Shown here: piece after piece, positions 1 through 9,337 of the stretch
Numbering within the stretch: position 1 is the first letter of the stretch
How the letters are laid out: every line of letters starts with the position of its first letter
From: Atkinsonella hypoxylon
Taxonomy: Eukaryota; Ascomycota; Sordariomycetes; Hypocreales; Clavicipitaceae
Assembly: GCA_000729835.1 (NCBI GenBank)
Contig: JFHB01000157.1
Coordinates: 1 to 64,000 of the forward strand
Direction: 5' to 3'
DNA length: 64,000 nt
Position numbers and translations under genes: made by a program
Notes under the pieces: model-generated
The model's input: only the letters and a program-made list of their open reading frames with translations
Database searches by the model: none
What the model was told of the DNA's origin: nothing

Positions 1-355
1 AACAGATGCTGCAGCTATTAGCAAGTGTTAGCTGACCCAGCTAATAGAGGGACCTTCTAAGGTTAGCATATAGTAGATCTAGCACTAAGCCTAGAATTGT
101 TACTAGTAGGGAATTGCACTTCTATAGTCTCTACTATACGCACACTAAGCCTGTAGCTGGCTCTGCAACTAGACCTAGACCTGAAAAATTCCGCAGCTGC
201 AGGAATCAAACACACAAGCAATTGCTACTATATGTTACGAATTAATCAGGCCTTAATGCAATGCTTAACCACTGCACTAAAAGGTCTAGTCACAACCTCA
301 GTTAGAGGAAGTGACGATATCAAGCTCTATATAACATATTCAGCACGTAACACTA
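1..355. other. Less-mutated segment, otherwise unassigned
   Basis: Apart from the pol III-like boxes, no coding frame or known repeat end is recognised here. Base composition differs from the rest: CA, TCA, CCA and TGA are common (for example in 30-45, 200-215 and 285-325), whereas they are scarce from about 360 onwards. This suggests the segment was a poor target of repeat-directed mutation, either because it was low copy, short or a late arrival. An alternative is that the right part (about 285-355) is the end of an LTR belonging to the Gypsy-B fragment downstream; I see nothing that decides this. Confidence 0.35.
150..300 (-). repeat. tRNA-derived SINE-like sequence (A and B boxes)
   Basis: On the minus strand an A-box-like motif (TAGTGCAGTGGTTAAGC, 263-279) is followed about 50 bases downstream by a B-box-like motif (GTTTGATTCC, 202-211). 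These are the internal RNA polymerase III promoter elements of tRNA genes and tRNA-derived SINEs. The D stem (GTGC/GCAT) and four of five T-stem pairs can form. The seven bases that should form the acceptor stem do not pair and the anticodon arm is not canonical, so a working tRNA is unlikely. The element's ends cannot be set; related sequence may reach position 1 and about 355. The stretch keeps CA, TCA and TGA far more often than the rest of the window. Confidence 0.4.
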
Positions 356-719
356 AGCTTAAAAAACGCTGCTAGAAGAGGTAATACCTTTAATATAGGT
401 TATTTTAACACTATATTTAAGGATATAGATTGTAACTAGTAGAATATAAGTTAAAGTTAACTAGTGTATAGGTAGCAGTAATAGATAATATATAGAAGAA
501 GGAATTTAATAAGTTAAAAAAAGGCTTACCTTTAGCTTTAAGCTTAGTATAGAGGTAAAAGTAATATAAATAATATAATAACCCTTATTTAGTAAGTAGC
601 TAAAAGAAGAATATAGAGAGATAACTAAGAAAATAGATATATTACTATTCCTTATCTCTATACTCTTTAACTAACTATTGTTCTACAATATATAAATAGA
701 TAGTAAGTATAACTGCTTT
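356..719. other. AT-rich stretch upstream of Gypsy-B pol, nothing recognised
   Basis: A heavily mutated, TA-rich stretch with no frame that I can match to a family. Its position just before a protease/RT-like frame on the plus strand makes degenerate gag or leader sequence of the same element the natural guess. It is too short for a full gag, so a deletion would be needed. Confidence 0.3.
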
Positions 720-1408
720 ACTGCAATAAGTAAGAGTTTAGTGCAACACCTTAGCCTAAAGTAAGTTCTACTGCTATATAAAAGAATAGTATAGACAGCA
801 GTAGAGGTTAAATAGTAGTTCTATAATAGTTAGTAGAGAAGCGCCTCTATTGCTTCTTTAGTTTGCTTATAGGTAGATATTAACAGCTAGGTCTTCCTAG
901 TAGTAGCCTATATAATCCTAGGCTTAACCTAAGATTGCATCTTTAGGAGCCTATAGTTAGCCTATAATAGAGTTGTCCTTAACACTACTAGCTAGAGCTT
1001 ATTAGTAAATAAGGCTAAGAGCTTTATAATTTAAGCAGTAGGCTCTTAGAGCGTTAAGGACCTAATAAGACTAGTGTTAGCAGTAGTTTATAGTGCTCTA
1101 ATAAAATAGATTAAAAGCTAAGAGGTTACTATATATTTTATTACTATAAGCCTTTAGGAAATTACCTCTATATTGTTGTTATAAATCTCTTTAGAAGGCC
1201 TTAATCTGCTAACGCTACTACTTAAATTAAAGGACTTTTATAATCTTTTTAAAGAAAAGAAGGCCTAAAGCCTCTTACTGTATAGAGAGGGGCTAGATTA
1301 CTATATTAGGCTAAGACAGCAGCTAAATAGCTCCTTATTATTACTACTGTAGGCTCTACTATATAATATACTATAGAATTATTTATTAGAAATTAGGAGG
1401 TAGGTAAT
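720..1408 (+). pseudogene. Gypsy-B pol fragment (protease end to RT start), truncated
   Basis: In plus-strand frame 3 (codons starting at multiples of 3) the translation follows the usual Ty3/Gypsy order. A protease-like tail lies near 840-960, a linker near 1040-1150, and then the conserved lead-in to reverse transcriptase at 1200-1400. That lead-in reads like the family signature 'LPPHR...DH.I.L', with the P and H codons partly changed to L and Y (SLLLYREGLDYYIRLR, about 1270-1317), and is followed by a 'PLY'-like motif before 1380. About one codon in ten is TAA or TAG, mostly where Gln is expected. The frame stops where the Copia-1 LTR begins. It is a different Gypsy lineage from Gypsy-A, whose RT lies on the minus strand. 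The continuation is not in the window. Confidence 0.6.
1404..1408. repeat. Left target-site duplication of Copia-1 (GTAAT)
   Basis: GTAAT lies just outside the LTR terminus TATTGAAAAT. The five-base size follows from the sister copies, where TTATC flanks both sides. The right partner is missing because Copia-1 is cut at about 28818. Confidence 0.4.
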
Positions 1409-2115
1409 TATTGAAAATAATAGGGATTACAGGACTAGATATCTAAGAGGGTAGTGGTCTCTTAGATTTAGCACCTGTAATTGCTCCTAGCAATTATCAC
1501 GTAGTGGAAGCAGCAGCAGCCTAAATCAAGCTGTTGTGTATAGTATAGATTACGTAGAGGCAGTAGATAACTATAATAATAGTGGTATCTTATATTGAGA
1601 GCGCTGTAACGAACAAGTAAGGGTAGAATCTCGAATCTTTCCAGTCCCTTATAAACCTACTAACTATATCGGCGGGCTGTAGTCGCTAGAAGGGGCTTAT
1701 AGGCTACTTTATAATTTCCGCAAAAAGATTTACTATATAAAAACAAAAAAATCAACTTATAGCTATACAAACGAGACGCCTACGTGCACAATTTAACAAA
1801 TTCTACTAATAATAAGCAACCCTTTTAAGCAACTCTATTTAACAATTATACTATTAAATAGCCCTAATTCTTAGCTTTTAAATAGTATACTTCTTAAATT
1901 TCTACTATTACTAGTTGTAGAGAAAATCGCAGTTAAAGTTAACTATAGGTTAGGCAACTTTGCCTTAGTTGATTCTAGATGTTTTGCATCTAGTAACAGC
2001 AATATCTCTACTAAAAATCAACGTAACAAGACCTAGTTAGGGTTACGTAATAGAGCAACTAACAGGCAACTAGCAAGCATAAAACTAGACTATATAGAGT
2101 AGCTTATTTTTAACA
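1409..2115 (-). repeat. Copia-1 3' LTR
   Basis: A 707-bp LTR in minus orientation. Read on the minus strand it begins TGTTAAAAATAAGC and ends TTTTCAATA, the last CA having become TA. It is followed on its inner side by a polypurine tract and the 3' end of a Copia pol frame. It matches the LTRs at 8356, 15485, 42008, 51462 and 58591 and, inverted, those at 5418, 28820, 30860 and 48553. It carries a short extra block near 2060-2080 shared only with the solo LTR at 5418 and its copy at 48553. It also carries the inverted-repeat structure described in the findings. Confidence 0.9.
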
Positions 2116-2123
2116 CTCCCTCT
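2116..2123 (-). other. Copia-1 polypurine tract
   Basis: On the minus strand AGAGGGAG lies directly before the 3' LTR terminus TGTT. This is the expected place and composition for the plus-strand primer of an LTR retrotransposon. The same tract is next to the LTRs ending at 9054, 42704 and 52160. Confidence 0.7.
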
Positions 2124-2406
2124 AGAAATGTAAGAAGTAACTAGTTCTATAAGCAACTTAGCTCCTTTAAAGGATATCTAAGTTAGAATCAATTAAAATA
2201 CAGTACTAATAACAGAACCAAGAAACATAACTAATAACATAACTAATTTCAGCAATTCCAGGGTAGTTATAGTTGAATATAACTAGTTGTTGTTAATTGT
2301 TTTTGTTGTTTTCGATTTTTAATTGTTTTTCGTTGCTTTTCGATTTTTCGAGTGTTTTTGTTGCTTTTATAAGCTAGCTAGAAAGCTCTAGTAACTTAAT
2401 AAATTA
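2124..2406 (-). other. Copia-1 3' untranslated region
   Basis: The stretch between the end of the RNase H frame and the polypurine tract. It is rich in T runs interspersed with G (2290-2360). In the Copia-4 copy the codon corresponding to the apparent stop at 2407 is CAA, so the original frame may have run some way into this stretch. Confidence 0.5.
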
Positions 2407-4094
2407 TTAATGCTTTTGAATAGCAAGAGGCTTAGTTAGGCTATCTGCTAGCATCTAATTCGTATTAATATAACTAACCTTAGCTATACCTTTACGAATC
2501 TTTTCCCTAATGTAGTTAAACTTTAAAAGGGTGTGCTTAGTCCTACTATATAACGTTAGGTTGTAAGCAGTAACTATAGCGCCTTAATTATTACACCTAA
2601 TAGGAATAGGAGGGGTTAAAGGCAGCTTTATCTCCTTAAAAAGGCTGTAGAGCTACTCTAATTCCCTTATAGCTTTAGATAATGTATTAGATTCTGCTTC
2701 TAATGTAGAAAGAGCAATAGTACTAGCTTTCTTTAATTTCCAGCTAATAGGTCCACTAGCTAGCTTATATAGATAAGCATAGGTTAATTTAGAAGAGGTT
2801 TTATTACCAGCAAAATCGCTATTGCAATAACTAAGGAGGGTCTTAAGTACTTCTTTAGAGCTAGAAGATTTAGAAGAAGACCCTATAGGGTGTAGACTAG
2901 AATGCTTATAAATAATAGCAAAGCTTCTAGTACCACTTAAGTACCTTAGGAGGTGCTTAGAGGCGTTTAGGTGCTCTATATAGAGCTTAGCTAGAAAGGT
3001 TAATAGCTACTAAACGGAAAAAGCAATATCAGCCCTAGTTAGCAACATAAGATACATTATAGTACCTATTATGCTCTAATAAAGCTTATAGTTGGATTTA
3101 GAGAGAAGTTTTGTAACTAGTTGCTTTAGAATTCCTAGCTGTATAGGGATAGAAGCTAGCTTAGCATCTAGCATTTTAAATCTTTCTAGGGCTTCAAGGA
3201 TGTATTAAGATTAGTGGATTTTAATAGACCTTTTAGACCTATTACGGGTGATTTATACACCTAGAAAGAATTCTGCTGGTCCTCTATCTTCTATTAGATA
3301 AGCTTAATTTAGTAGCTTTTTAAGCTTATTAATATATTGTAAATTAGGCCCAATTAGAAGACAGTTATCTACATAAGTAGCAATATATATAGATGTAGCT
3401 AGGTTATAAAAGACTGCTAGGTCTAATATAAGAGGTTTAAATCTATACTTTTAAAGTAATTCTGTTAGAATTTGCTACTATTCTCTAGGACTTTGCTTTA
3501 GACCATAGAGGGATTTTTCTAGCTTAATTACTTGCTCTTTAGAGGGCTTGTAATTACAGCTTTTTAGTAGCTTAGCTACTAATAGCGTTGCTTCTGCAAA
3601 TTTAACGAATCTATCTAGGATTTCTATATAAATAGCTTCCTTTAGCTTGCTATTTAAAAACGCTTCTATAAAGTTGATTTACTTAACTTCCTAGTTATTA
3701 AAAGCTGCAAGAGCTAATAATATACGCTAGCTAGGAGGAATACTAGTTGCAGCAAAGGTCTTTAGATAGTCTTAACCTTCTATTTGCATAAATCCCTTAG
3801 CAACAAGGTAGGCCTTATATTTAATAGGATTATTTTCTTTATCCTTTTTAAGCCTATAAACAAGCCTATTCTTTAGAACTCTTTAGCCCTTAGGTACTTA
3901 GTCTTTCCCTATAAATTTAAAGGTTCTAGCAGCTAATAGCTGCTTAAATTCGCTATAGGTAGCTTCTATTTAATGCTGCTTAGCAGAGCTTTTTAGGGCT
4001 TGCTTCCACGTATTAGGAAGTTCATCCTTACTATTAGAAGTAATAGCTGCTTTAGTTCTAGCCTTAAAGCATACATCCTTAATTAAGGAAAATA
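2407..4094 (-). pseudogene. Copia-1 pol, 3' part (RT and RNase H)
   Basis: Minus-strand frame with strong Ty1/Copia content. It holds the reverse transcriptase, including the catalytic motif read as YVDN (3364-3375) where the family has YVDD, then the connection domain. RNase H follows, ending in the family's C-terminal signature ADSLTKPL (about 2425-2450). Numerous TAA/TAG codons replace Gln codons, and no start or continuous frame remains. The frame is cut at 4094 by the Gypsy-A 3' LTR and resumes at 24910 with the IN-RT hinge, so both parts belong to one element. The enzyme would have made cDNA from element RNA inside virus-like particles; it cannot be functional now. Confidence 0.85.
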
Positions 4095-4591
4095 TGTTTT
4101 GTTGACTTAAAACCAAACCCCTAAATAACTATACAGCCCACGCTAAAGCAGGTAACAATATAGCGCACGTTAAGATCGAAGAGAATCGGCAGAGAGCAAG
4201 ATATTTAATAGTGTATACTATTAGATAATAGCAGGTAAGAAGATTAAATAGTTAGAAAAGGCAGAAATAAAATATTAATTGCAGCTTAGAAGATATACAT
4301 ACGCAAAAGGAGCTAAATGTACTAAAGAGTTAGAGAAAGTGTTACTAGCAGTAAAGTAATATCTCTTAAGCGTTAAGTGTTGTAAATTAAAGTGGGCTAA
4401 AAGATATTAATTAATTAAAAGAGTAAAAGCCCAAAAAAAGAGTTAGTAGAAGCTGCTTGCGCGCTTACTTCCTTACTTAAACTATCTATATATCTAGGCG
4501 ATGCATACTCTTATAGAGAAAAATCTATATATAGCATCCCTTATAAAGCTAATATAAGAGCGCAAGGGGGTAACCCTGCTGCAACACAATA
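4095..4591 (-). repeat. Gypsy-A copy 1 3' LTR
   Basis: A 497-bp direct repeat partner of 24412-24909. The termini are TGTTTTGTTG (left) and CAACACAATA (right), which form an inverted pair once the final CA-to-TA change is allowed for. On its inner side the minus strand shows a purine-rich CTAGGGAGG (4592-4600), a polypurine-tract candidate. This copy is less mutated than its partner: it keeps GACTTAAAACC and ACGCTAAAGCAGG where the partner has A/T changes. A third copy lies at 33881-34370. Confidence 0.85.
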
Positions 4592-5417
4592 CCTCCCTAG
4601 TTATAAATAAGCTTATAAAGCAAGACTTATAAGTAACTTAACCCTCTAGCTAATTTCCTTAATCCTAAAGTCTTAATTCTCTTATCTTCTATAACAGCTT
4701 TAGCGTCTTTAGCGTATATAGTAGCGTCCCTCTTACTAGCAATAGCGTTCTTATAGCTAAGCGCTTTCCTTTACAATAAGCAACTCTTTCTTAGCAATTT
4801 ACACTTCGTTTAGTTGCCTTAGATATAATTAAATAGTGTCTCTTATTTGCCTTAATTATCTCTTACTAAGCGCTAGAATAGAAGAGAGCTAGCAGTATAA
4901 CACTAAGGTTTATATTAGTAACGGAATTATAGGCTATTATAGGTTGTTTAGCAATATATCTTTAAGCTAACGCTTCTATTTAATCCTTTATAGTGTAGTA
5001 TCCTTTAGCTCTAAGCGCTTATTTTACTGCTCTTATAATCTCTTTATCCCTTTACCTAGATTTCTACTTCTGCGCTAATAGCTCTATAAAACGTAAAGAC
5101 AGCAGCTAATGCTTTAAGTTCTATAATTGTTGCAGAAGCTAGTCCTTACTGTAAGATTCTATTTAATCTTTTTACATAAGATCTTACAGTATACTAGAAA
5201 TTCTAGTAGAGACCTCTAAATTGTTTAGCAGTAGTAACAATAAAGGGCTTTATAAATTAGTTATAGGCTGTAGTAGCACCTTAAACGTTATAATTAAAGA
5301 CTTCTTTTGTGCAAAAGGAAGTAGCTTATAATGCATAAGAGCCTAGCTAGGCTTACTTGTTTGCATTAGAAGATGTAAACACTGTTCTCTTGCTGTTATT
5401 ACTGCTTTAATAGTTCT
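4592..5417. other. Gypsy-A 3' block, part 1 (coding-like, strand unresolved)
   Basis: Between the LTR and the solo LTR. Two mutually antisense, codon-aligned frames are both fairly open. The plus strand has few TAA/TAG codons at about 5160-5410. The minus strand has a frame rich in Lys, Gln and Thr with stops at Gln-like positions. A further minus frame reads like a Leu/Gln/Lys-rich coiled coil at about 4950-5230. None matches a family I recognise. The block is conserved in the second Gypsy-A copy at 34371-35191, so it belongs to the element and was not captured separately. It is not pol, whose recognised C-terminal end is near 17300-16900. Confidence 0.45.
5413..5417. repeat. Target-site duplication GTTCT, left (partner 6123-6127)
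   Basis: GTTCT stands on both sides of the solo Copia LTR and occurs once at the same place in the uninterrupted Gypsy-A copy (35192-35196), which shows an authentic insertion. Confidence 0.85.
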
Positions 5418-6122
5418 TGTTAAAAATAAGCTACCCTGTATAGCCTATTTTTATGCTTACTAGTTGCCTGTTAGTTGCTCTATCACGTGACCCTAACTAG
5501 GTCTTGTTACGTTGATTTTTGGTAGAGATATCGCTGTTACTAGATGCGAAACATCTAGAATCAACTAAGGCAAAGTTGCCTAACCTATAGTTAACTTTAA
5601 CAGCGATTTTCTCTACAACTAGCAATAGTAGAAATTCAAGAAGTATACCATTCGAAAGCTAAGAATTAGGGCTATCTAATGGTATAATTGTTAGATAGAG
5701 TTACTTATAAGGGTTGCTTGTTATTAGTGGAATTTGTTAAATTGTATACGTAAGCGTCTCGTTTGTATAGCTATAAGTCGATTTTTTTGTTTTTATATAG
5801 TAAATCTTTTTGCGGAAATTATAAAGTAGCCTATAAGCCCCTTCTAGCAACTACAGCCTGCCGATATAGTTAGAGGGTCTATAAGGGACTAGAAAGATTT
5901 AAGATCCTACCCTTACTGTCTGTTACAGCGCTCTTAATATAAAGATACTACTATTACAGTTATCTATTGCCTCTACGTAATTCTATACTATACACTACAG
6001 CTTAATTTAGGCTGCTGCTGCTTTTACTATATAATAATTGCTAAGAGCAATTATAGGTGCTAAATCTAAGAGACTACTACCCTCTTAGATATCTAGTCCT
6101 ATAATCCCTATTATTTTTAAAA
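5418..6122 (+). repeat. Solo Copia LTR nested in Gypsy-A
   Basis: A 705-bp Copia LTR in plus orientation, opposite to the other Copia copies nearby, flanked by GTTCT repeats. No internal Copia sequence accompanies it, so it is the product of LTR-LTR recombination. It begins TGTTAAAAATAAGC; its end reads TTTTTAAAA rather than TTTTCAACA. It is the least mutated LTR in the window, keeping CACGTGAC near 5480-5490 and GATGCGAAACATC near 5543-5555. TATA-like stretches occur near 5790-5830. The same insertion, minus its first 29 bases, recurs at 48553-49228. Confidence 0.9.
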
Positions 6123-6127
6123 GTTCT

Positions 6128-8350
6128 ATTATAGATAATAGAATTGCTATTAAACTAAACAGCAGCAACAAACTAATTCTCCTAAAGTTATATAAGCATT
6201 TATCTATTAACCTTTATTAACTATTTAATTACTTAATTATAATTGCTTAAGGTAAATTTCTAGGCATTAAGCTCCTTTAGAACAGGAATTCTACTACTAG
6301 TTGTCTATAAGTAATATCTTAAGATAAAACGCTTTATAGTATCTTCCTAGAGGTAGCTAAGGTTAAAGCCTATAGTCTTAGCTTTTTTAATAACTATATA
6401 TCTATCTATAAAACTAAGCTTATTTACTGCTATTATATACAGAACTATTATAACCCTATTAGTACCTTTACAGTAGTTATAAGACTAATTAATAGAGTTA
6501 TTAGTTATAACTTAGTTGTAAAGGTGCAGTTTAAATTTATTCCCTAATGTTTAGGTAATTCTATAGTTACTATATTAAGTGTAAGGTATATTGTATAAGC
6601 TATTGCTAATAAGATTAATTAGAAGATACCTAACTAAACAATAAAGCGTCTATATTAAGAAGGATAAATAGGTATATCTACATTTCTAGTTGCTTTTCTG
6701 CTTATAATATAGTACTAAAATTGCTTAGAATAGGTATAGATACTAAAGGAGCTATAAAGTTTATACTTAACTATAGACTGTAGCTTTAAACCTTTTAATT
6801 CTGCCTTTAGGTTCTATATTAAAGTAATAATAGAATCCCTTTAAGTAATTAAAGATAAAATAAGTTTAGTAGTTATTAAAGAAGAGAAAGCTAGCAATAA
6901 GTCTTTACCTACTTATTTTATTGTATAAGGCAGAAGGGTTATAGCTTATATTATAACAGCAGAAAATAAGTTAAAACCTATCTTTAATTCTATATACCTT
7001 TTAACCTATAAGTCTTATAATCTTACTTTAGTTTATCTTTTCTATATTAATTATAAAAGACTTCTTAAAGATAACTACTGTATACTTAATTCTATAAGTA
7101 ATAATCCTTACTATAGCAGTAAGCTAGAATTAATCTAACTATTTACAATAAGTCTTTTACTTAAAGGACTTTATTAGAAAGCTATAAATATTATTAAGAT
7201 AATAAAACTAAATTACTAAACTCTAGCTAGGCTATATTAACTTTATAAGCTTAAAGTTATCTAAATTATAATTCTAATAAAGTAGTAGGCTAAAAGAAGG
7301 CTACTTAAAACGTTACTAAAAGAGAGGCAGCTAGTGCTTATAGAGCTTCTTAAGAGGTAAATCTACTTAATCTTACTCTTTTATACAAAAGAAATTGCTA
7401 ACTAGTTTATAGACTTATACTGTAATATAGTACATTAGTAGGTTTCTTAACGTTCTAAAGTAATATATTTGTCCCTTATATATAACTCTAAAGCTAGTCT
7501 TAGAAATAGGTTCTTAGTATTTATCTTCTATTTTAGCAGTAAAGATTAAATAGCTTTTAAAAAATTAAAGGTAAAAAAGAGCTTAGGTAGGTGCTTATAA
7601 TAAAAATATTATAAGAATAAAGGAATAAAGAGAGAGAGAGAGTAGAAATATAGGTTATATTATAGCTAGTATTGTCTTAATAAATCCTTAGTTAACAGCT
7701 GTTTATAATTGTTATAATTTAGTAGAGGCTAACAGTAAATATATACTAAGACTTTAATAGCTGTAAACTTATTAAGTAATTTATAATATTCTTTTTAACT
7801 AATTACATTTATCTTCCTTCTTTCTTCTTATAACTACCTTTCTATATAGCCTCTTTCTTATTGTCTTTATTAGCACCTTTAATTATTTAATTATAACTAA
7901 AAAGCTTTCTTAAAACTATAAGAATCTTGCAAACGTATAGAATATTATTAGCAAAAGAATCCCTCTTACTGCTCTCTTTTATTAGGTTACTCTCTCTTAA
8001 AATAGTTAAATAAATATCTTTCCTTTAATAATGCTTATTAATACAGTAAGCCTTTTGTAAAAAAGCTTTTAATTATACTTCTATTCTCTTATTATACTAA
8101 TAAACCTTACCTCTTTAGTATAAACTTACCTTTAAGCTTTAAGTCTATAGAGGCAATAACATTAGTGCTAGTAGATGCTTAATATACACTAAAGTCGCTT
8201 TTTAATAGAGTTCTATGCCTAATATACCTCTAAGAGCTATTAAATTCTTTTATAATTAAAATCTTAAGGCTTAGTTTGTTAATAGCACTATAAAAGAAGG
8301 CTCTCTTTTATATAAGGTTGCACTAGAATTAGACGTTAAGAACTTTATCT
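6128..8350. other. Gypsy-A 3' block, part 2 (coding-like, strand unresolved)
   Basis: Continuation of the Gypsy-A 3' block up to the Copia-2 insertion; contiguous with part 1 in the copy at 34371-37419. At about 6250-6800 the minus strand carries the more open frame, with stops only at Gln-like codons. At about 6800-7740 a plus-strand frame is clearly more open, with roughly six TAA/TAG per hundred codons against twelve or more in the others. At about 7770-8340 both strands are similarly open. I recognise no family motif. It may hold one degraded ORF on the sense (minus) strand, an antisense ORF, or both. Confidence 0.4.
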
Positions 8351-8355
8351 TTATC
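8351..8355. repeat. Target-site duplication TTATC, left (partner 16184-16188)
   Basis: TTATC flanks both ends of Copia-2. The uninterrupted Gypsy-A copy has the site once (as TTATT) at 37420-37424. Confidence 0.85.
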
Positions 8356-9054
8356 TATTAAAAATAATAGAGATTATAGAACTAGATATCTAAGAGGGTA
8401 GTGGTCTCTTAGATTTAGAACCTATAATTGCTCCTAGCAATTATTATGTAGTAGAAGCAGCAGCGGCCTAAATTAAGCTGTAGTGTATAGTACTAGATTA
8501 CGTAGAGGTAATAGATAACTGTAATAGTAGTATCTTTATATTAAGAGCGCTGTAACAAATAAGTTAGTAAAGGTAGAATCTTAAATCTTTTTAGTCCCTT
8601 ATAGACCCTCTAACTATATTAGCAGCCTATAGTTGCTAGAAGGGGCTTATAGGCTACTTTATAATTTCTATAAAAAGATTTACTATATAAAAACAAAAAA
8701 ATTAACTTACAGCTATATAAACGAGACGCCTATATATATAATTTAATAAATTCCACTAATAATAAGCAACCCTTATAAGCAACTCTATCCAACAATTATA
8801 CTATTAAATAGCCCTAATTCTTAGCTTTTAAATAGTATACTTCTTAAATTTCTACTATTGCTAGTTGTAGAGAAAATCGCAGTTAAAGTTAACTATAGGT
8901 TAAGCAACTTTACCTTAGTTAATTCTAGATGTTTTACATCTAGTAACAGCAATATCTTTACTAAAAATTAACGTAACAAGACCTAATAAGGGTTACGTAA
9001 TAGAGCAACTAGTAGGCATAAAAATAGGCTATATAGAGTAGCTTATTTTTAACA
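8356..9054 (-). repeat. Copia-2 3' LTR
   Basis: 699 bp. On the minus strand it starts TGTTAAAAATAAGC and ends TTTTTAATA. The inner side is followed by the polypurine tract AGAGGGAG (9055-9062). It pairs with 15485-16183. Confidence 0.92.
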
Positions 9055-9337
9055 CTCCCTCTAGAAATATAAGAAGTAACTAGTTCTATAAGCAACTTAG
9101 CTCCTTTAAAGGATATCTAAGTTAGAATTAACTAACGAAATACAGTACTAATAATAGAACTAAATAATATAACTAATTCTAGCAATTCTAGGGTAGTTAT
9201 AGTTAAATATAACTAGTTGTTATTAATTGTTTTTATTGTTTTCGATTTTTAACTATTTTTTCGTTGCTTTTCGATTTTTTAAGTGTTTTTATTGCTTTTA
9301 TAAGCTAGCTAGAAAGCTCTAGTAACTTAATAAATTG

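Noticed and set aside
190..290. A functional tRNA gene on the minus strand
   Set aside because: A- and B-box-like motifs are present but the acceptor stem does not pair and the anticodon arm is not canonical.
5160..7740. A host gene captured on the plus strand of Gypsy-A
   Set aside because: No family motif, no exon structure I can define, and minus-strand frames are better in parts of the same interval. Kept only as an unresolved coding-like block.
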